A stretch of DNA of 64,000 nt from Brevibacillus_H ginsengisoli (GTDB lineage: Bacteria; Bacillota; Bacilli; Brevibacillales; Brevibacillaceae): positions 310,001 to 374,000 of the forward strand of contig NZ_JBNJQR010000004.1 of the NCBI RefSeq assembly GCF_050113715.1. The letters are read 5' to 3'. The notes under the pieces are model-generated. The model saw nothing but the letters and a program-made list of their open reading frames with translations. It was not told the origin of the DNA and did no database searches. Positions 16,018 to 25,219 of this stretch are shown here, in pieces (positions within the stretch are counted from its first letter, which is position 1; every line of letters starts with the position of its first letter). Both the position numbers and the translations under genes were made by a program.

Positions 16018-17139
16018 CTATTGAATTTTTTGATAGAACCAGAACCGTTTATTGAAAATGATTGATGCGATTTCTTTGCCAAGAGCTTCATAATTCCATG
16101 AATATCCAGTGTTGTTGAAGATAACAATCGTCAAATCCTGATCCTTGAACCTCATGACCCCAGTTCGCAATCCCGGTAATGAACCACCATGATAATAAAG
16201 ATTTTCGTCCAAGGAGTAAAAATTATTCGCGATGTACCAGCCATATCCATATCCAATCAGCTTTGATTTCACGGAAGGATTGAGCATCTTATTGGTTTCT
16301 GATTCAGACAACAGCTTGTGAGATTCGATGGCTTGAATATAAGCCGCTAAATCCTCTTTTGTAGAAAGAACACCTCCGACAGCAAACAGGAGAGAAGGAT
16401 GGAAATTTTTTGTGTAGCTGTCTTGTTCATATCCCTTCACTTCGATGTTTTTCATATTTTCCTCGTCCATAACCAGCGTATGAGTCATGTTCGCCTTGTC
16501 GAAGATGTGATTTTTCAAGTAACTCGCATAATTCTCCCCTGACACTTTTTCAATGATTTTGCCAAGCAAGTAGTAGCCCGAACTAATATAGTTAAAGGTT
16601 TCCCCTGGCTCTGACTTCAGAGGTTTAGATGTGATGAGATTCATGATTTCCTTGTCAGAGTAAGGCTGTGTCCAATCTTTCGTTTCTACGTCGTCAAGGT
16701 AATCAACAAGTCCGGAGCTATGATTCAATAAGTGGTGAAGCTTAATTTTGTCGCCATTCGGAAAATCAGGGAAATATTTCGAGAGTGAATCCTGGGTAGA
16801 TATTTTCCCTTGCTCTTCAAGCTGTAAAATAGCAATCGCCGTCATCGATTTTGATACTGAACCAATCGGGTATAAAGTGTCCTTCTTAAAGGGGAGCTTC
16901 TTTTCACGATCAGCCAACCCACACTCTTCATTAAGGACAACTTTCCCGTTATGCATGACCAGTACAGAGCCATTAAAATTCTTCTCTTTAACAAAGTCAT
17001 TCATAAACTCCTGGACCTTCTCTGTCTCGGTGCCTTTTAAATTGGAATGCGTGGTACTTCCAAATACAAATGCTGCAGGTGCCGAAAAAATAATGATACA
17101 ACCTAGTAAGATCGCCAAAACTCTCAGTACTCTTTTCAC
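16018..17139 (-). CDS. Serine hydrolase of the beta-lactamase/penicillin-binding type
   Basis: 373 residues, exported (N-terminal segment RVLRVLAILLGCIIIFSA and SAPAAFVFGS). The catalytic SxxK is Ser94-Val-Ser-Lys97 (PIGSVSKSMTA). The second element is Tyr184 in FNYISSGYYLLG and the third HGG (YYHGGSLPGLR). This is the class C beta-lactamase-like fold (PF00144), which includes carboxypeptidases, esterases and D-amino acid hydrolases; the substrate is unknown. GTG start with GGAGG seven bases upstream. It lies 97 bases downstream of a two-component system on the same strand and may belong to that stress-response unit. Confidence 0.85.
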   Translation of the reverse strand: MKRVLRVLAILLGCIIIFSAPAAFVFGSTTHSNLKGTETEKVQEFMNDFVKEKNFNGSVLVMHNGKVVLNEECGLADREKKLPFKKDTLYPIGSVSKSMTAIAILQLEEQGKISTQDSLSKYFPDFPNGDKIKLHHLLNHSSGLVDYLDDVETKDWTQPYSDKEIMNLITSKPLKSEPGETFNYISSGYYLLGKIIEKVSGENYASYLKNHIFDKANMTHTLVMDEENMKNIEVKGYEQDSYTKNFHPSLLFAVGGVLSTKEDLAAYIQAIESHKLLSESETNKMLNPSVKSKLIGYGYGWYIANNFYSLDENLYYHGGSLPGLRTGVMRFKDQDLTIVIFNNTGYSWNYEALGKEIASIIFNKRFWFYQKIQ

Positions 17140-17236
17140 ATCGATTCCTCCATGTTCATTGTCTGTTTTAATTTTAGGAAACAGACGTCACATGAGGTAG
17201 TGCAGAAAAGTCACATTCTCGATGAAAAAAGTTATA

Positions 17237-17905
17237 TTAGACGATCCCTTCATTCCGAGCCTTTTGGGCAGCCTCCAACCTCCCCTTTACCTCCAGCTTT
17301 CCATAAAGGTTGGAAATATAATTTTTCACAGTGCCTTCACTTAAAAAGAGGCGTTGTGAAATTTCTGAGTTTTTTAATCCTTTTGCAAGCAATTGTAGAA
17401 CTTCCACTTCCCGTTCGCTTAATCCATACTGCTTGATTAGGATCGTTCGCTGCTCCGAAACCTCCTGCTGCTGTTCTCCCTCTTGATGCTTACTGTTAAT
17501 TAAGCTAGCAGCCATTTCTTTCGTTATGAGCGTCCCTCCGTTATAGACCAAACGGATACTGCTCGCAAGACTGCGGGGATGTATGGATTTCAATAAATAG
17601 CCCTCTGCCCCATTCGCTAAAGCGCTGATCACATAATCCACTTCCTGATAGGAGGTAAGAATGATCACTTTAACGTGTGGCCATTTCTGTTTTATACGCT
17701 CTGTCGCACTTACCCCATCCATTTTGGGCATGTTGATATCCATAAGAACAACGTCTGGAGATACATTTTCACATAGTTGAATCGCTGCTTCTCCATCCTG
17801 TGCCAGCCCTACCACCGTTATCTGCTCTTCCATATTGAGCACAATGTTCAGACTTTCTCTGATCAATTCTTGATCGTCCGCAATTATAACCCGGATATCC
17901 TCCAT
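17237..17905 (-). CDS. NarL/LuxR-family response regulator
   Basis: 222 residues. Receiver domain with Asp10-Asp11 and phospho-acceptor Asp56 (VVLMDINMPKMDG). The C-terminal LuxR-type helix-turn-helix covers about 155-220 (LSEREVEVLQLLAKGLKN, then LFLSEGTVKNYISNLYGKL). It is four bases from the histidine kinase gene. It probably binds the palindrome at 19170-19184 in front of the kinase gene and the divergent ABC transporter. Confidence 0.93.
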   Translation of the reverse strand: MEDIRVIIADDQELIRESLNIVLNMEEQITVVGLAQDGEAAIQLCENVSPDVVLMDINMPKMDGVSATERIKQKWPHVKVIILTSYQEVDYVISALANGAEGYLLKSIHPRSLASSIRLVYNGGTLITKEMAASLINSKHQEGEQQQEVSEQRTILIKQYGLSEREVEVLQLLAKGLKNSEISQRLFLSEGTVKNYISNLYGKLEVKGRLEAAQKARNEGIV

Positions 17906-17909
17906 TTGC

Positions 17910-19121
17910 TCACCTCCTGTAAGGAATACTGCACTTGATCCTTGTTCCTTCCTGTAAGACTGACGTTATAAGCAATTCTCCGTTTAAAGTTTCCACCCGT
18001 TCTCTCATCGAAGTTAATCCGAATCCAAACTCCACCTGATCCGTTCCTTTACCATTATCCTGTATGGTTACTTGTATCTCATTGTCTAAAAAAGCAAGTG
18101 TAACGTGAATATGGGTTGCCTGCCCATGTTTTTTGGCATTGGTCAATGATTCCTGTAGGCATCGAAGCAAAGCCATTCTCATGGAATGATGTAAATAATA
18201 CTCATCACCCGTCACATGAAAAGTTACCTCGGTGCTCGTATAATTGGAAAACTCCTGAATGATCGTAGAAAAACTGTCAGTTATTTGAATGTCGGTTTGG
18301 ATTCCAATTTGATGAATGGTGCTGCGGATTTTCTCCAGATTGAGCGTCGCAAGATTCCGAAGCTCCTCTATTTTTGTTTTGGCCAGGTCTGGCTTCGAAT
18401 CCACCAAATACATGATCGCATCCAGTCCCATAATAAATGAGATAAAGGAATGCCCTAGGGTATCATGTAAATCTCTGGACATTCGATCTCGCTCTTCAAC
18501 TAGCGTTAGGGTTTCAATTTGCTTCGCATGTTGAATCAATGCTTGATTTTGTGCGGCAATGATTCCATTCAACTCTTCTGTTTTTTTATAGGATTTTATA
18601 ATGAGATTTAATCCTAGTCCTACACAAAGAATGAACCAATTATCAAACAGATAGAAATACAAGTCCCCCTTGCTATCAAAGATAAACCCTTTCATGAAAA
18701 GCTGAACAATAGGAAAAGCAGCCAGAACGATAATGAGCCAATAAACCCGTTTCTCCAACAAAAACGAAATGGATAAGGCCGACATACTAAACACATTGGT
18801 GTAGCTATGCGAATATTGAACGATATGGATCGCCAAAGACCCGCTTAACAGCATCTCTACCACACAAAAAAGGCTTCGTTTTTGAATCAGATAGGGGACC
18901 CAGAAACAAAGTGGAAGAAACATGGCAGCCAATATCCATATAAGGTTGAGATAAAAATCGGGAACCGTATCCTTCTCGATATACAAATCAAATATGATAT
19001 ACACAAAAAACAACAGACGAAAGCTAAACATCGCGATTTCCACAAACGATGCTAATAGCCTCTCAATACCTTTTGATTTCCCCATCTCCACGTCTCTTTC
19101 CCCATTTAGAGTATATTTCAT
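17910..19121 (-). CDS. Sensor histidine kinase (HisKA_3, NarX/DesK type)
   Basis: 403 residues. About six membrane helices lie between residues 27 and 177 with almost no external loop, as in intramembrane-sensing kinases. A coiled linker follows, then the dimerisation box with His219 (ERDRMSRDLHDTLGHSF). The C-terminal ATPase domain has DNGKGT and GFGLTSMRERVE. The start is uncertain: ATG at 19121 lacks a clear site, and GTG at 19091 has GGGGAAAG eight bases upstream. Partner of the regulator at 17237. The divergent ABC exporter suggests a cell-envelope stress or peptide-sensing role. Confidence 0.9.
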   Translation of the reverse strand: MKYTLNGERDVEMGKSKGIERLLASFVEIAMFSFRLLFFVYIIFDLYIEKDTVPDFYLNLIWILAAMFLPLCFWVPYLIQKRSLFCVVEMLLSGSLAIHIVQYSHSYTNVFSMSALSISFLLEKRVYWLIIVLAAFPIVQLFMKGFIFDSKGDLYFYLFDNWFILCVGLGLNLIIKSYKKTEELNGIIAAQNQALIQHAKQIETLTLVEERDRMSRDLHDTLGHSFISFIMGLDAIMYLVDSKPDLAKTKIEELRNLATLNLEKIRSTIHQIGIQTDIQITDSFSTIIQEFSNYTSTEVTFHVTGDEYYLHHSMRMALLRCLQESLTNAKKHGQATHIHVTLAFLDNEIQVTIQDNGKGTDQVEFGFGLTSMRERVETLNGELLITSVLQEGTRIKCSIPYRR

Positions 19122-19169
19122 GAGTTGAACTCTTTAATTGTAAATGTTACAGGAATATTTTAATAGGAA

Positions 19170-19184
19170 AATAGTTAAACTATT
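19170..19184. promoter_or_regulatory. Palindrome AATAGTTAAACTATT, candidate response-regulator site
   Basis: A perfect 15-base inverted repeat (7-base arms, one central base) 48 bases upstream of the kinase gene and 164 bases before the ABC gene. Position and form suit autoregulation by the LuxR-type regulator. A TATGAT at 19282-19287 is a possible -10 box for the ABC operon. Confidence 0.45.
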
Positions 19185-19347
19185 CATTATTATCGAACAG
19201 TTGTGATTCAACAAGTGTCTCCATCCTAAGACGGAAAAGACGATCAATCTCAGGGTCGTTTTTCAGGCAAAACTTTTCAAATATGATAGTAAAAGTGAAT
19301 ACGAGTCAGACTAACTGGTTATGAGAGAACGAAAGATGGAGGAAACG

Positions 19348-20268
19348 ATGATAAAAGAGCCCATTGTACAACTGAGGAATATTACCAAAAAAATCGGCAT
19401 GAAAACGATCATCCAGAACGTTAGCTTAGATATTTCGAGAGGGAAAGTATTTGGACTCTTAGGCCCAAATGGAGCGGGGAAAACCACACTCATCCGAATG
19501 ATGGTTGGCTTATCTTCCATTACTTCCGGCCAGATTACCATACAAGGGGCCAACGTAAAACAGGAGTTTGAAAAGGCGATTCAACATGTTGGCGCCATCG
19601 TTGAGAACCCTGAAATGTACAAGTTTTTGTCAGGATACAAGAATCTTGTCCATACCGCCAATATGCTTCACCAGGTTGACCGCAAGCGAATAAAAGAAGT
19701 GATTGCACTTGTTGGATTGGAAAAGAGCATTCATCAAAAGGTGAAAACTTATTCCTTAGGCATGAAACAGCGGCTTGGGATTGCGCAAGCGTTGCTCCAC
19801 CGGCCTTCTGTCCTTATTTTAGATGAACCGACGAACGGTCTTGATCCGGCAGGAATTCGAGAGCTGCGCGATCATCTCCGGAGATTAGCGGAAGTGGAAG
19901 GAACAGCAGTGATTGTTTCTAGCCATCTGCTCTCGGAAATGGAGCTCATGTGCGACGAGATTGCGATTATCCAAGAGGGAAAACTGGTCGATGTGAAATC
20001 GTTACAAGAAATGATCAAGAACGATACAACGAACGTAACCATTGCTCTTGACGTTGATCAGCTGCAGCACGCCTATGCGATTTTAACAAGTACAGCCATG
20101 GCAGTATCATGCACAGTTATTGATGATTCGCTGATTGTGAACCTAGGTAGAGAACAGATTCCCGCAGTGATCTCCGCTTTGGTATATGCCGGAATCAATT
20201 TGTTTGAAGTGAAGATCTTGACGCAGACACTTGAAGAAAAATTCTTAGAAATTACGGGGGTCAGTTAG
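19348..20268 (+). CDS. ABC transporter ATP-binding protein
   Basis: 306 residues from the ATG at 19348, chosen because GGAGG lies six bases upstream; in-frame ATGs at 19321 and 19336 have none. Walker A GPNGAGKTT, signature YSLGMKQRLG, Walker B VLILDEPTNGLDPAG and switch His in VSSHLL are intact. A C-terminal domain of about 80 residues follows, as in BcrA/NatA/YxlF-type exporters. The stop TAG directly abuts the GTG of the permease gene. Under the control of the divergent two-component system it probably exports a peptide or antibiotic, or repairs envelope damage. Confidence 0.92.
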   Translation: MIKEPIVQLRNITKKIGMKTIIQNVSLDISRGKVFGLLGPNGAGKTTLIRMMVGLSSITSGQITIQGANVKQEFEKAIQHVGAIVENPEMYKFLSGYKNLVHTANMLHQVDRKRIKEVIALVGLEKSIHQKVKTYSLGMKQRLGIAQALLHRPSVLILDEPTNGLDPAGIRELRDHLRRLAEVEGTAVIVSSHLLSEMELMCDEIAIIQEGKLVDVKSLQEMIKNDTTNVTIALDVDQLQHAYAILTSTAMAVSCTVIDDSLIVNLGREQIPAVISALVYAGINLFEVKILTQTLEEKFLEITGVS

Positions 20269-21210
20269 GTGATTAAATTACTGCGCAATGAAAATATGAA
20301 AATCTATTCCCGATTCGGCACTTGGGTGATGATCTCGATGTTGTTATTGGTCATAGCACTAGGCGGCATCCTTAGTAAATATGATCAACCAGCTCCGGAT
20401 GTAACCAAATGGCGAACTCAAGCCGAACAAAATATAAGCCAATTAAAGGGTAATCTGCAAAAAGAGCAGGATCCCCTTGCCATCAAGCAGCTGGAAGAGA
20501 CTATCAAGATCAATGAATACGCTTTGGCACACAACATCGTACCAATTGATTATTCCGCTTGGAGCTATACCCAAAAAGGGATAAACGAGATTCCTTTCAT
20601 TAGTCTACTTGTTATTGTTGTAGCTGCAGGCATTGTTGCCAATGAATTTACTTGGGGAACAGTCAAATCCCTTCTCGTAAAACCGTATAGCCGTTCAAAG
20701 ATTCTTCTGGCCAAATACTTGGCTGTCCTGCAGTTTGCTGTGGTTATGCTTACGATTCTGTTTGTTGGAACGTTTCTGTGCAAAGGAATTTTGTTTGGAT
20801 TTACCTATATAGACACTCCCTATCTATCCGTTGATGCCTACGGCAACGTCCTGGAAGGGAATATGATTGTCCATCTGCTCTCATTGTACGGTCTGGCTTC
20901 GGTGAACTTGCTATTTGTGGCAACGATTTCGTTTATGATTTCCAGCCTATTCCGCATTTCTTCATTAGCTATTGGTATATCCTTCCTGCTTCAATTGTTT
21001 GGTGGAGTAGCGACCAGTCTGTTGGCTACCAAATACAATTGGATTAAATATACACTGTTTGCCAATACCCAGTTATCGATGTACCAGGAGGGCAAGCCGC
21101 TGATCGAAGGCATGACACTGAACTTCTCTCTTATCGTTCTGTTGATTTATTTTGTTCTGTTCGTTGCGACCACTTGGACTGTGTTTAATAGACGCGATAT
21201 TGCGGGATAA
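20269..21210 (+). CDS. ABC-2 type transporter permease
   Basis: 313 residues, GTG start contiguous with the upstream stop codon and a GGGGG-containing site. One N-terminal helix (ISMLLLVIALGGIL), a large external loop (about 40-105, charged and Gln-rich), then five more helices. The order (1 + loop + 5 helices) and WGTVKSLLVKPYSRSKILLAKYLAV are typical of ABC-2 permeases of the YxlG/NatB/BcrB group. It pairs with the ATPase at 19348. Confidence 0.88.
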   Translation: MIKLLRNENMKIYSRFGTWVMISMLLLVIALGGILSKYDQPAPDVTKWRTQAEQNISQLKGNLQKEQDPLAIKQLEETIKINEYALAHNIVPIDYSAWSYTQKGINEIPFISLLVIVVAAGIVANEFTWGTVKSLLVKPYSRSKILLAKYLAVLQFAVVMLTILFVGTFLCKGILFGFTYIDTPYLSVDAYGNVLEGNMIVHLLSLYGLASVNLLFVATISFMISSLFRISSLAIGISFLLQLFGGVATSLLATKYNWIKYTLFANTQLSMYQEGKPLIEGMTLNFSLIVLLIYFVLFVATTWTVFNRRDIAG

Positions 21211-21222
21211 AGGGAAGTAAAA

Positions 21223-21267
21223 AAGAGACATTTAAACCCACCTACCACGGAGGGAAAAATGTCTCTT
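21223..21267. terminator. Bidirectional terminator between the permease and HAD genes
   Basis: AAGAGACATTT / AAATGTCTCTT stem with A-rich and T-rich flanks on both sides, between two convergent genes. Confidence 0.75.
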
Positions 21268-21278
21268 ACTTCTATCAT

Positions 21279-22064
21279 CTACAGTAATTTTTCTAAAACC
21301 AATGCTACTCCATCGTTGTCATTCGTGGCAGTTACTTCTTTAGCTAATGCTTTTAGTTCATCGATAGCATTCCCCATAGCAATAGGGTATCCGCTTATCT
21401 CGAATAGCCCTAAGTCATTAAAATCATCACCAAACGCCATTACATTTTGGATCGGGATGTTAAGATGACGACAAACTCTTTGGACAGCATATTCTTTGGA
21501 AGCCTTCTTTGACATGATTTGAATAAGCTCACCTTGGTCTGTACTGATGATGTTTAGCTGTTCATTAAACTGATTGAATAAAGCTTGTGCGGATTTAAAA
21601 TTGGTAATCAGCACTTTGGAAGCGTGTAATAGTTGAATTTGATCAAAATCAATGATCTCAGGATTTTCTGTAACTTTCATTGTTACTTGATAGTCAAGGT
21701 TCTTATTGCTATACCAGCGATCCTCTACTTCAATGGATAGGTGAGGATCATTTTCCAGCTCCATGATGCATTTGACTAAATCAGATAATAACGTCGATTC
21801 TATGGGAAAATGTTCTCTGATCTGTTGTTCTTCGTTAACAATTAGAGCTCCATTATAATAAACAATTACACCTAACTTCAGCAGCTCTTCGGGAACTAAT
21901 TGCTTAACTGATCTGGGTGGACGTGCGGTTGCAATGATGATAGGTACACCTTTTTCATAACAATTCATCACGGCTTCCATGTTTCTAGGAGTCACTTCTT
22001 TTTTAGAATTTAATAAGGTTCCATCTAAATCCAATATGACACCTGAGATATCATAATTCACCAA
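21279..22064 (-). CDS. Cof-type HAD-IIB sugar or flavin phosphatase
   Basis: 261 residues. Motif I LDLDGTLLN with nucleophile Asp12 and Asp14, motif II ATARP near residue 47, a conserved Lys in the cap region, and motif IV AFGDDFNDLGLFE. The C2-type cap sits between residues 85 and 190. Family members dephosphorylate sugar phosphates, FMN or PLP; the substrate is not predictable. It follows the nos cluster by 54 bases on the same strand but is probably not functionally linked. Confidence 0.9.
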   Translation of the reverse strand: MVNYDISGVILDLDGTLLNSKKEVTPRNMEAVMNCYEKGVPIIIATARPPRSVKQLVPEELLKLGVIVYYNGALIVNEEQQIREHFPIESTLLSDLVKCIMELENDPHLSIEVEDRWYSNKNLDYQVTMKVTENPEIIDFDQIQLLHASKVLITNFKSAQALFNQFNEQLNIISTDQGELIQIMSKKASKEYAVQRVCRHLNIPIQNVMAFGDDFNDLGLFEISGYPIAMGNAIDELKALAKEVTATNDNDGVALVLEKLL

Positions 22065-22118
22065 AGATCACTCTTTCTAAATAAATGATTCTAACATATA
22101 TACTATTAATCGTTGCAT

Positions 22119-23462
22119 TCACCTCTTTTTTTCTTTTGAAAATTTTGACACGAAGTAAAGGGCATTTGCTCGGAATAACAGATTCATCCCCAAAATCAAT
22201 AGAATCACAAACACCAAATCACGTAACAGGGACTTTTTTGGCGCGTTGTCCACCAATGGATAGTGATCAATAAAAACGATCTCATTTTTATTTAAAAACT
22301 CATTGATCTTCTCGTAAATCTGAACACCCGGACTATGTAAAAACAGAAAGATTAGTTCATTCTTTTGGATTAGATTACTTAAGGAAGAATTATATTCTAC
22401 AGGGATATCCCCATATCCATCTTGATTCAAATCAAAAACGGGCTTTGTTTCTCCCCAATAGTTTCCTCTTTTATTTTTACTCCACTCGTTTTTCCCTATG
22501 CCGCCAATAGTAGCGACTGGCATGGTATTATGCTCAAATTTATTTTGCGAAAAAACTTGTTTGTTCGAGCTCGCCCACAATTCTATACCAACCTGGTTTC
22601 GAATAAACTGATTGTTTTCGATGTTGCCCTCCAAAGATTGATCGATATAAAGTCCTCGAACATTCTCATAAAAGCGATTCCCTTTTATTTGTACCACGCT
22701 GCTCGATTGTATGACGAGGCCAAATGCTTTTGTACCCCTGTGAAATGAAAATTCATTATCGCTAATCGTGGTATTCTTGGAATAAGTAATGACCACTCCG
22801 CTATCATTATTCGTAAATGTATTGCCCGTAAATTCGTTGTTTTTAGTGTAATAAGAGTTGAACCCATAACGAGTACGCATAATCAAATTTTTATCAATCT
22901 TATTTCCGTTCGATTGGTAAAAATAGATCCCGTCTCTCGTTTCATGGATCTTATTATTTACTAACTGATTGTTGTGAGCGTTTAACAACTGAATGCCATT
23001 TCCTTGTCCACCTATCTCAAACTTCCCAATCCCTGTTATTTCTACGTTGTTCACTTCATTGTCATTGGCATTATACAAATAGACGCCATTAAAGGACTCC
23101 GAAATTCGCAAATCCTTCAGACTATTATGATTGGACTCCACACGAACTCCTGAAAATTCTTCAAATCCATTCAAGTCATAACTACTGTGCTGAATGATAA
23201 GGTTTTCTAAATGCACTTGAGGAGCGGTAATTCTGATTACATTTCCGGTGCCGTCTCCTTGAATAATGGTTTGTCCTGAACCAATAATCGTCATTGGCTT
23301 ATCGATCACTAGATTACCGATATAGAGCCCATCAGGAATTTTTAATACACCATTCACTGAGGTAGAATCTATTTGCTCCTGAAGGGAATCCTGAGCCAAG
23401 GCGGGAAGATTACCGGCTAGATAGAATATGAGAAAAGCCCCGATCATTGCTACGATCTTCAT
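22119..23462 (-). CDS. Second NosD-like parallel beta-helix protein
   Basis: 447 residues with an N-terminal signal peptide (MKIVAMIGAFLIFYLAG) and a C-terminal transmembrane helix (VFVILLILGMNLLF) followed by a basic tail. The body is a right-handed beta-helix with repeated N-G-V-Y-L / N-G-I-Q-L coils (NosD/CASH). It is a clear paralogue of the NosD at 26010: DGDGTGNVIRI-like and GQGNGIQL, RDGIYFY and TRYG motifs fall at the same places, and both end with DLNQDGYGDIPVEYNSSL-type sequence. NosD helps copper-sulfide cluster assembly in NosZ. Why two copies are kept is unclear. Last gene of the cluster. Confidence 0.82.
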   Translation of the reverse strand: MKIVAMIGAFLIFYLAGNLPALAQDSLQEQIDSTSVNGVLKIPDGLYIGNLVIDKPMTIIGSGQTIIQGDGTGNVIRITAPQVHLENLIIQHSSYDLNGFEEFSGVRVESNHNSLKDLRISESFNGVYLYNANDNEVNNVEITGIGKFEIGGQGNGIQLLNAHNNQLVNNKIHETRDGIYFYQSNGNKIDKNLIMRTRYGFNSYYTKNNEFTGNTFTNNDSGVVITYSKNTTISDNEFSFHRGTKAFGLVIQSSSVVQIKGNRFYENVRGLYIDQSLEGNIENNQFIRNQVGIELWASSNKQVFSQNKFEHNTMPVATIGGIGKNEWSKNKRGNYWGETKPVFDLNQDGYGDIPVEYNSSLSNLIQKNELIFLFLHSPGVQIYEKINEFLNKNEIVFIDHYPLVDNAPKKSLLRDLVFVILLILGMNLLFRANALYFVSKFSKEKKR

Positions 23463-23504
23463 CTACCCGACTCCTCCATTTACTTGCAAGTTATTCCTTT
23501 CGGG

Positions 23505-24182
23505 TCAATTCTTATGAGAGAACGTAATCTTTAACGTACCCATTTGTGATACAAGAAGATCCTCATATTTCTTTTCCGCATCGTAAGCAATCTGTTTTTC
23601 ACTTGCTTTCGGATTTTCTTTTTTTGTTTGTTCAATCATGTCCTTTTGCACCTTTGCAGCAAGGTACAGCTGTTCTTGCCGTTTCTCTTCATGCTTCCAA
23701 AAGTCAGCTTCACCGAAGTCCTCCATTATTTTCGCGACGTTCGGTTGAGATTGATAGAGATTCTTTTGCTTTGTCATCTCTTGTTGAACATCTTTCTCGG
23801 AAACGGAATATCCCTTTTCCTTGGCCAGTAAACTGATGCCAATCAGGCGAATACTCTGGGTTAAAACCGTATTATTGTCTGTTGCTCCTTTAATATTTGT
23901 ATCTAAATACTCTAGTTCTCTCTTCAATTCATCCCCATGATACTTCTTCTTCAATTCTTCCTTTTTTATTTCAAGTTGAATAAGATTTGTCTGTTTAAAA
24001 AACTCCAGATCTTTTGCTGTAATCTGTTCATTATTTACCGTTGCAATCACATCAGACTTCACTTGCTGTGAAGCAGCACTTTGGGAAGTCGAGTTTTGGT
24101 TTCCTTGCAAAGGAGTACAGCCGGTAAGCAGAGACAGACCCACCAAAGAGACAACTGCTAGTCTTACAATCATTTTCCTCAT
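23505..24182 (-). CDS. SurA N-terminal-like lipoprotein in the nos cluster
   Basis: 225 residues from the ATG at 24182, with AGG about nine bases upstream. Lipobox LLTGC (residues 18-22) marks it as a membrane lipoprotein. After a Ser/Gln-rich linker comes a SurA/PrsA-like N-terminal chaperone domain (VIATVNNEQITAKDLEFF ... LLAKEKGYSVSEKDVQQEM). No parvulin isomerase domain follows; the C-terminus is a Lys/Glu-rich helix. It may chaperone export or folding of NosZ or of the NosD proteins. This is inferred from position, since it is not a usual member of nos clusters. Confidence 0.75.
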   Translation of the reverse strand: MRKMIVRLAVVSLVGLSLLTGCTPLQGNQNSTSQSAASQQVKSDVIATVNNEQITAKDLEFFKQTNLIQLEIKKEELKKKYHGDELKRELEYLDTNIKGATDNNTVLTQSIRLIGISLLAKEKGYSVSEKDVQQEMTKQKNLYQSQPNVAKIMEDFGEADFWKHEEKRQEQLYLAAKVQKDMIEQTKKENPKASEKQIAYDAEKKYEDLLVSQMGTLKITFSHKN

Positions 24183-24192
24183 ATCTTTCAAC

Positions 24193-24552
24193 CTACTCTA
24201 CCTTTAATTTTAAGGATTTCTCTTCTGAATCTTTTCCATTGCTAATTGTGGCAGTAGCTACCCATTCCCCTTTCATCGGGATAACTACTTCCTTTTCATA
24301 TGTTCCATTTCCTTGATCCTCCAAGTCTACCTCCACTTTGCCATGATCCATATTCATCATTTCTAAGGTAGTATGAACCTTCAAACCTGGTGCGGATTTT
24401 TCTGCTTCTTTCACATCCATTACGATCTTGATAGGCTTTCCTTCCGTAAATGCAGAAGCGCTATTAATTGTTGCACTCCATTTATCACCTGATCCGCATC
24501 CACCCAAAAGCAACAGACTCAAAACAGCAAGGAAGATGATTACCTTTTTCAA
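24193..24552 (-). CDS. YtkA-like lipoprotein, possible copper-handling factor
   Basis: 119 residues with a lipobox (LLLLGGCGSG). The mature part is a small beta-sandwich like the YtkA/FixH-type domain (IKIVMDVKEAEK, LEMMNMDHGKVEVDLEDQ, GTYEKEVVIPMKGEWVATATI). The MMNMDHG cluster offers Met and His ligands that could hold Cu(I). The usual copper lipoprotein NosL was not found in this cluster, so this protein may take its place; that is inference. The stop lies 10 bases before the SurA-like start and its own start is one base from nosF. Confidence 0.75.
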   Translation of the reverse strand: MKKVIIFLAVLSLLLLGGCGSGDKWSATINSASAFTEGKPIKIVMDVKEAEKSAPGLKVHTTLEMMNMDHGKVEVDLEDQGNGTYEKEVVIPMKGEWVATATISNGKDSEEKSLKLKVE

Positions 24553-24553
24553 C

Positions 24554-25219
24554 TTAATAACCCCCTGTTGAATATTTCTCGCAAAACTCGTTTACGGTAT
24601 ATTTATCGATTGTCCCATCATGCAAATAAGCGACATGTGTACAGACTTGGCGAATCTCGTCAATATGGTGGGAAGATAACAGGATCGTCATGTTATCTAA
24701 CGATTTCAGGATAGACAGGATATCGACACGTCCCATGGGATCTAATCCGCTTGTCGGTTCATCCAGAATCAGAATCTCTGGTTCAAAATAAAACATGATT
24801 GCAAGACCCAGACGCTGCAGCATCCCTTTTGAGTAACCCTTAACCTTTTGCGAACGACTATCCCAAAGTCGAACAAGACTAAGCTTTTCTTCTATCTTTT
24901 TTTCATTTACTTGTTTGTCTGCCAGAGAAGCAAAAAAACGCATATTCTCTTCACCGGTTAATTGCGGATAAAGCATAAATTTTTCGGGCAAATAGGCCAC
25001 GTGTTTTTTCCATTCTTCCTTTGTATGCGGAATGCCCGCAAGCATAATTTGGCCTTTCTTAACGGGGATTAAATCTAGCATGGAATGAATCAACGTGGAT
25101 TTTCCTGCTCCGTTATGACCGACAAGTGCGCAAACCTCATTTTGGTTAACCGTCAGATTGACACTGTGCAACACTTCTTTGTCTTGATAAGCTTGTGTGA
25201 CCTCTTTGATCTCTATCAT
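24554..25219 (-). CDS. nosF: NosF-type ABC transporter ATPase
   Basis: 221 residues from the ATG at 25219, with AAAGGAG seven bases upstream; a longer frame has no site. Walker A GHNGAGKST, signature YSKGMLQRLG, Walker B ILILDEPTSGLDPMG, switch SSHHIDE. With NosY it forms the transporter thought to supply sulfur or another component for the CuZ centre of NosZ, working with NosD. It overlaps nosY by four bases (ATGA). Confidence 0.88.
   Translation of the reverse strand: MIEIKEVTQAYQDKEVLHSVNLTVNQNEVCALVGHNGAGKSTLIHSMLDLIPVKKGQIMLAGIPHTKEEWKKHVAYLPEKFMLYPQLTGEENMRFFASLADKQVNEKKIEEKLSLVRLWDSRSQKVKGYSKGMLQRLGLAIMFYFEPEILILDEPTSGLDPMGRVDILSILKSLDNMTILLSSHHIDEIRQVCTHVAYLHDGTIDKYTVNEFCEKYSTGGY

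Noticed and set aside
22049..22056. TATCATAA as a further att-like site (also at 55084-55091)
   Set aside because: Only the 8-base core matches and there is no GAACC or rlmH-like context; two chance hits of an 8-mer are expected in this window.
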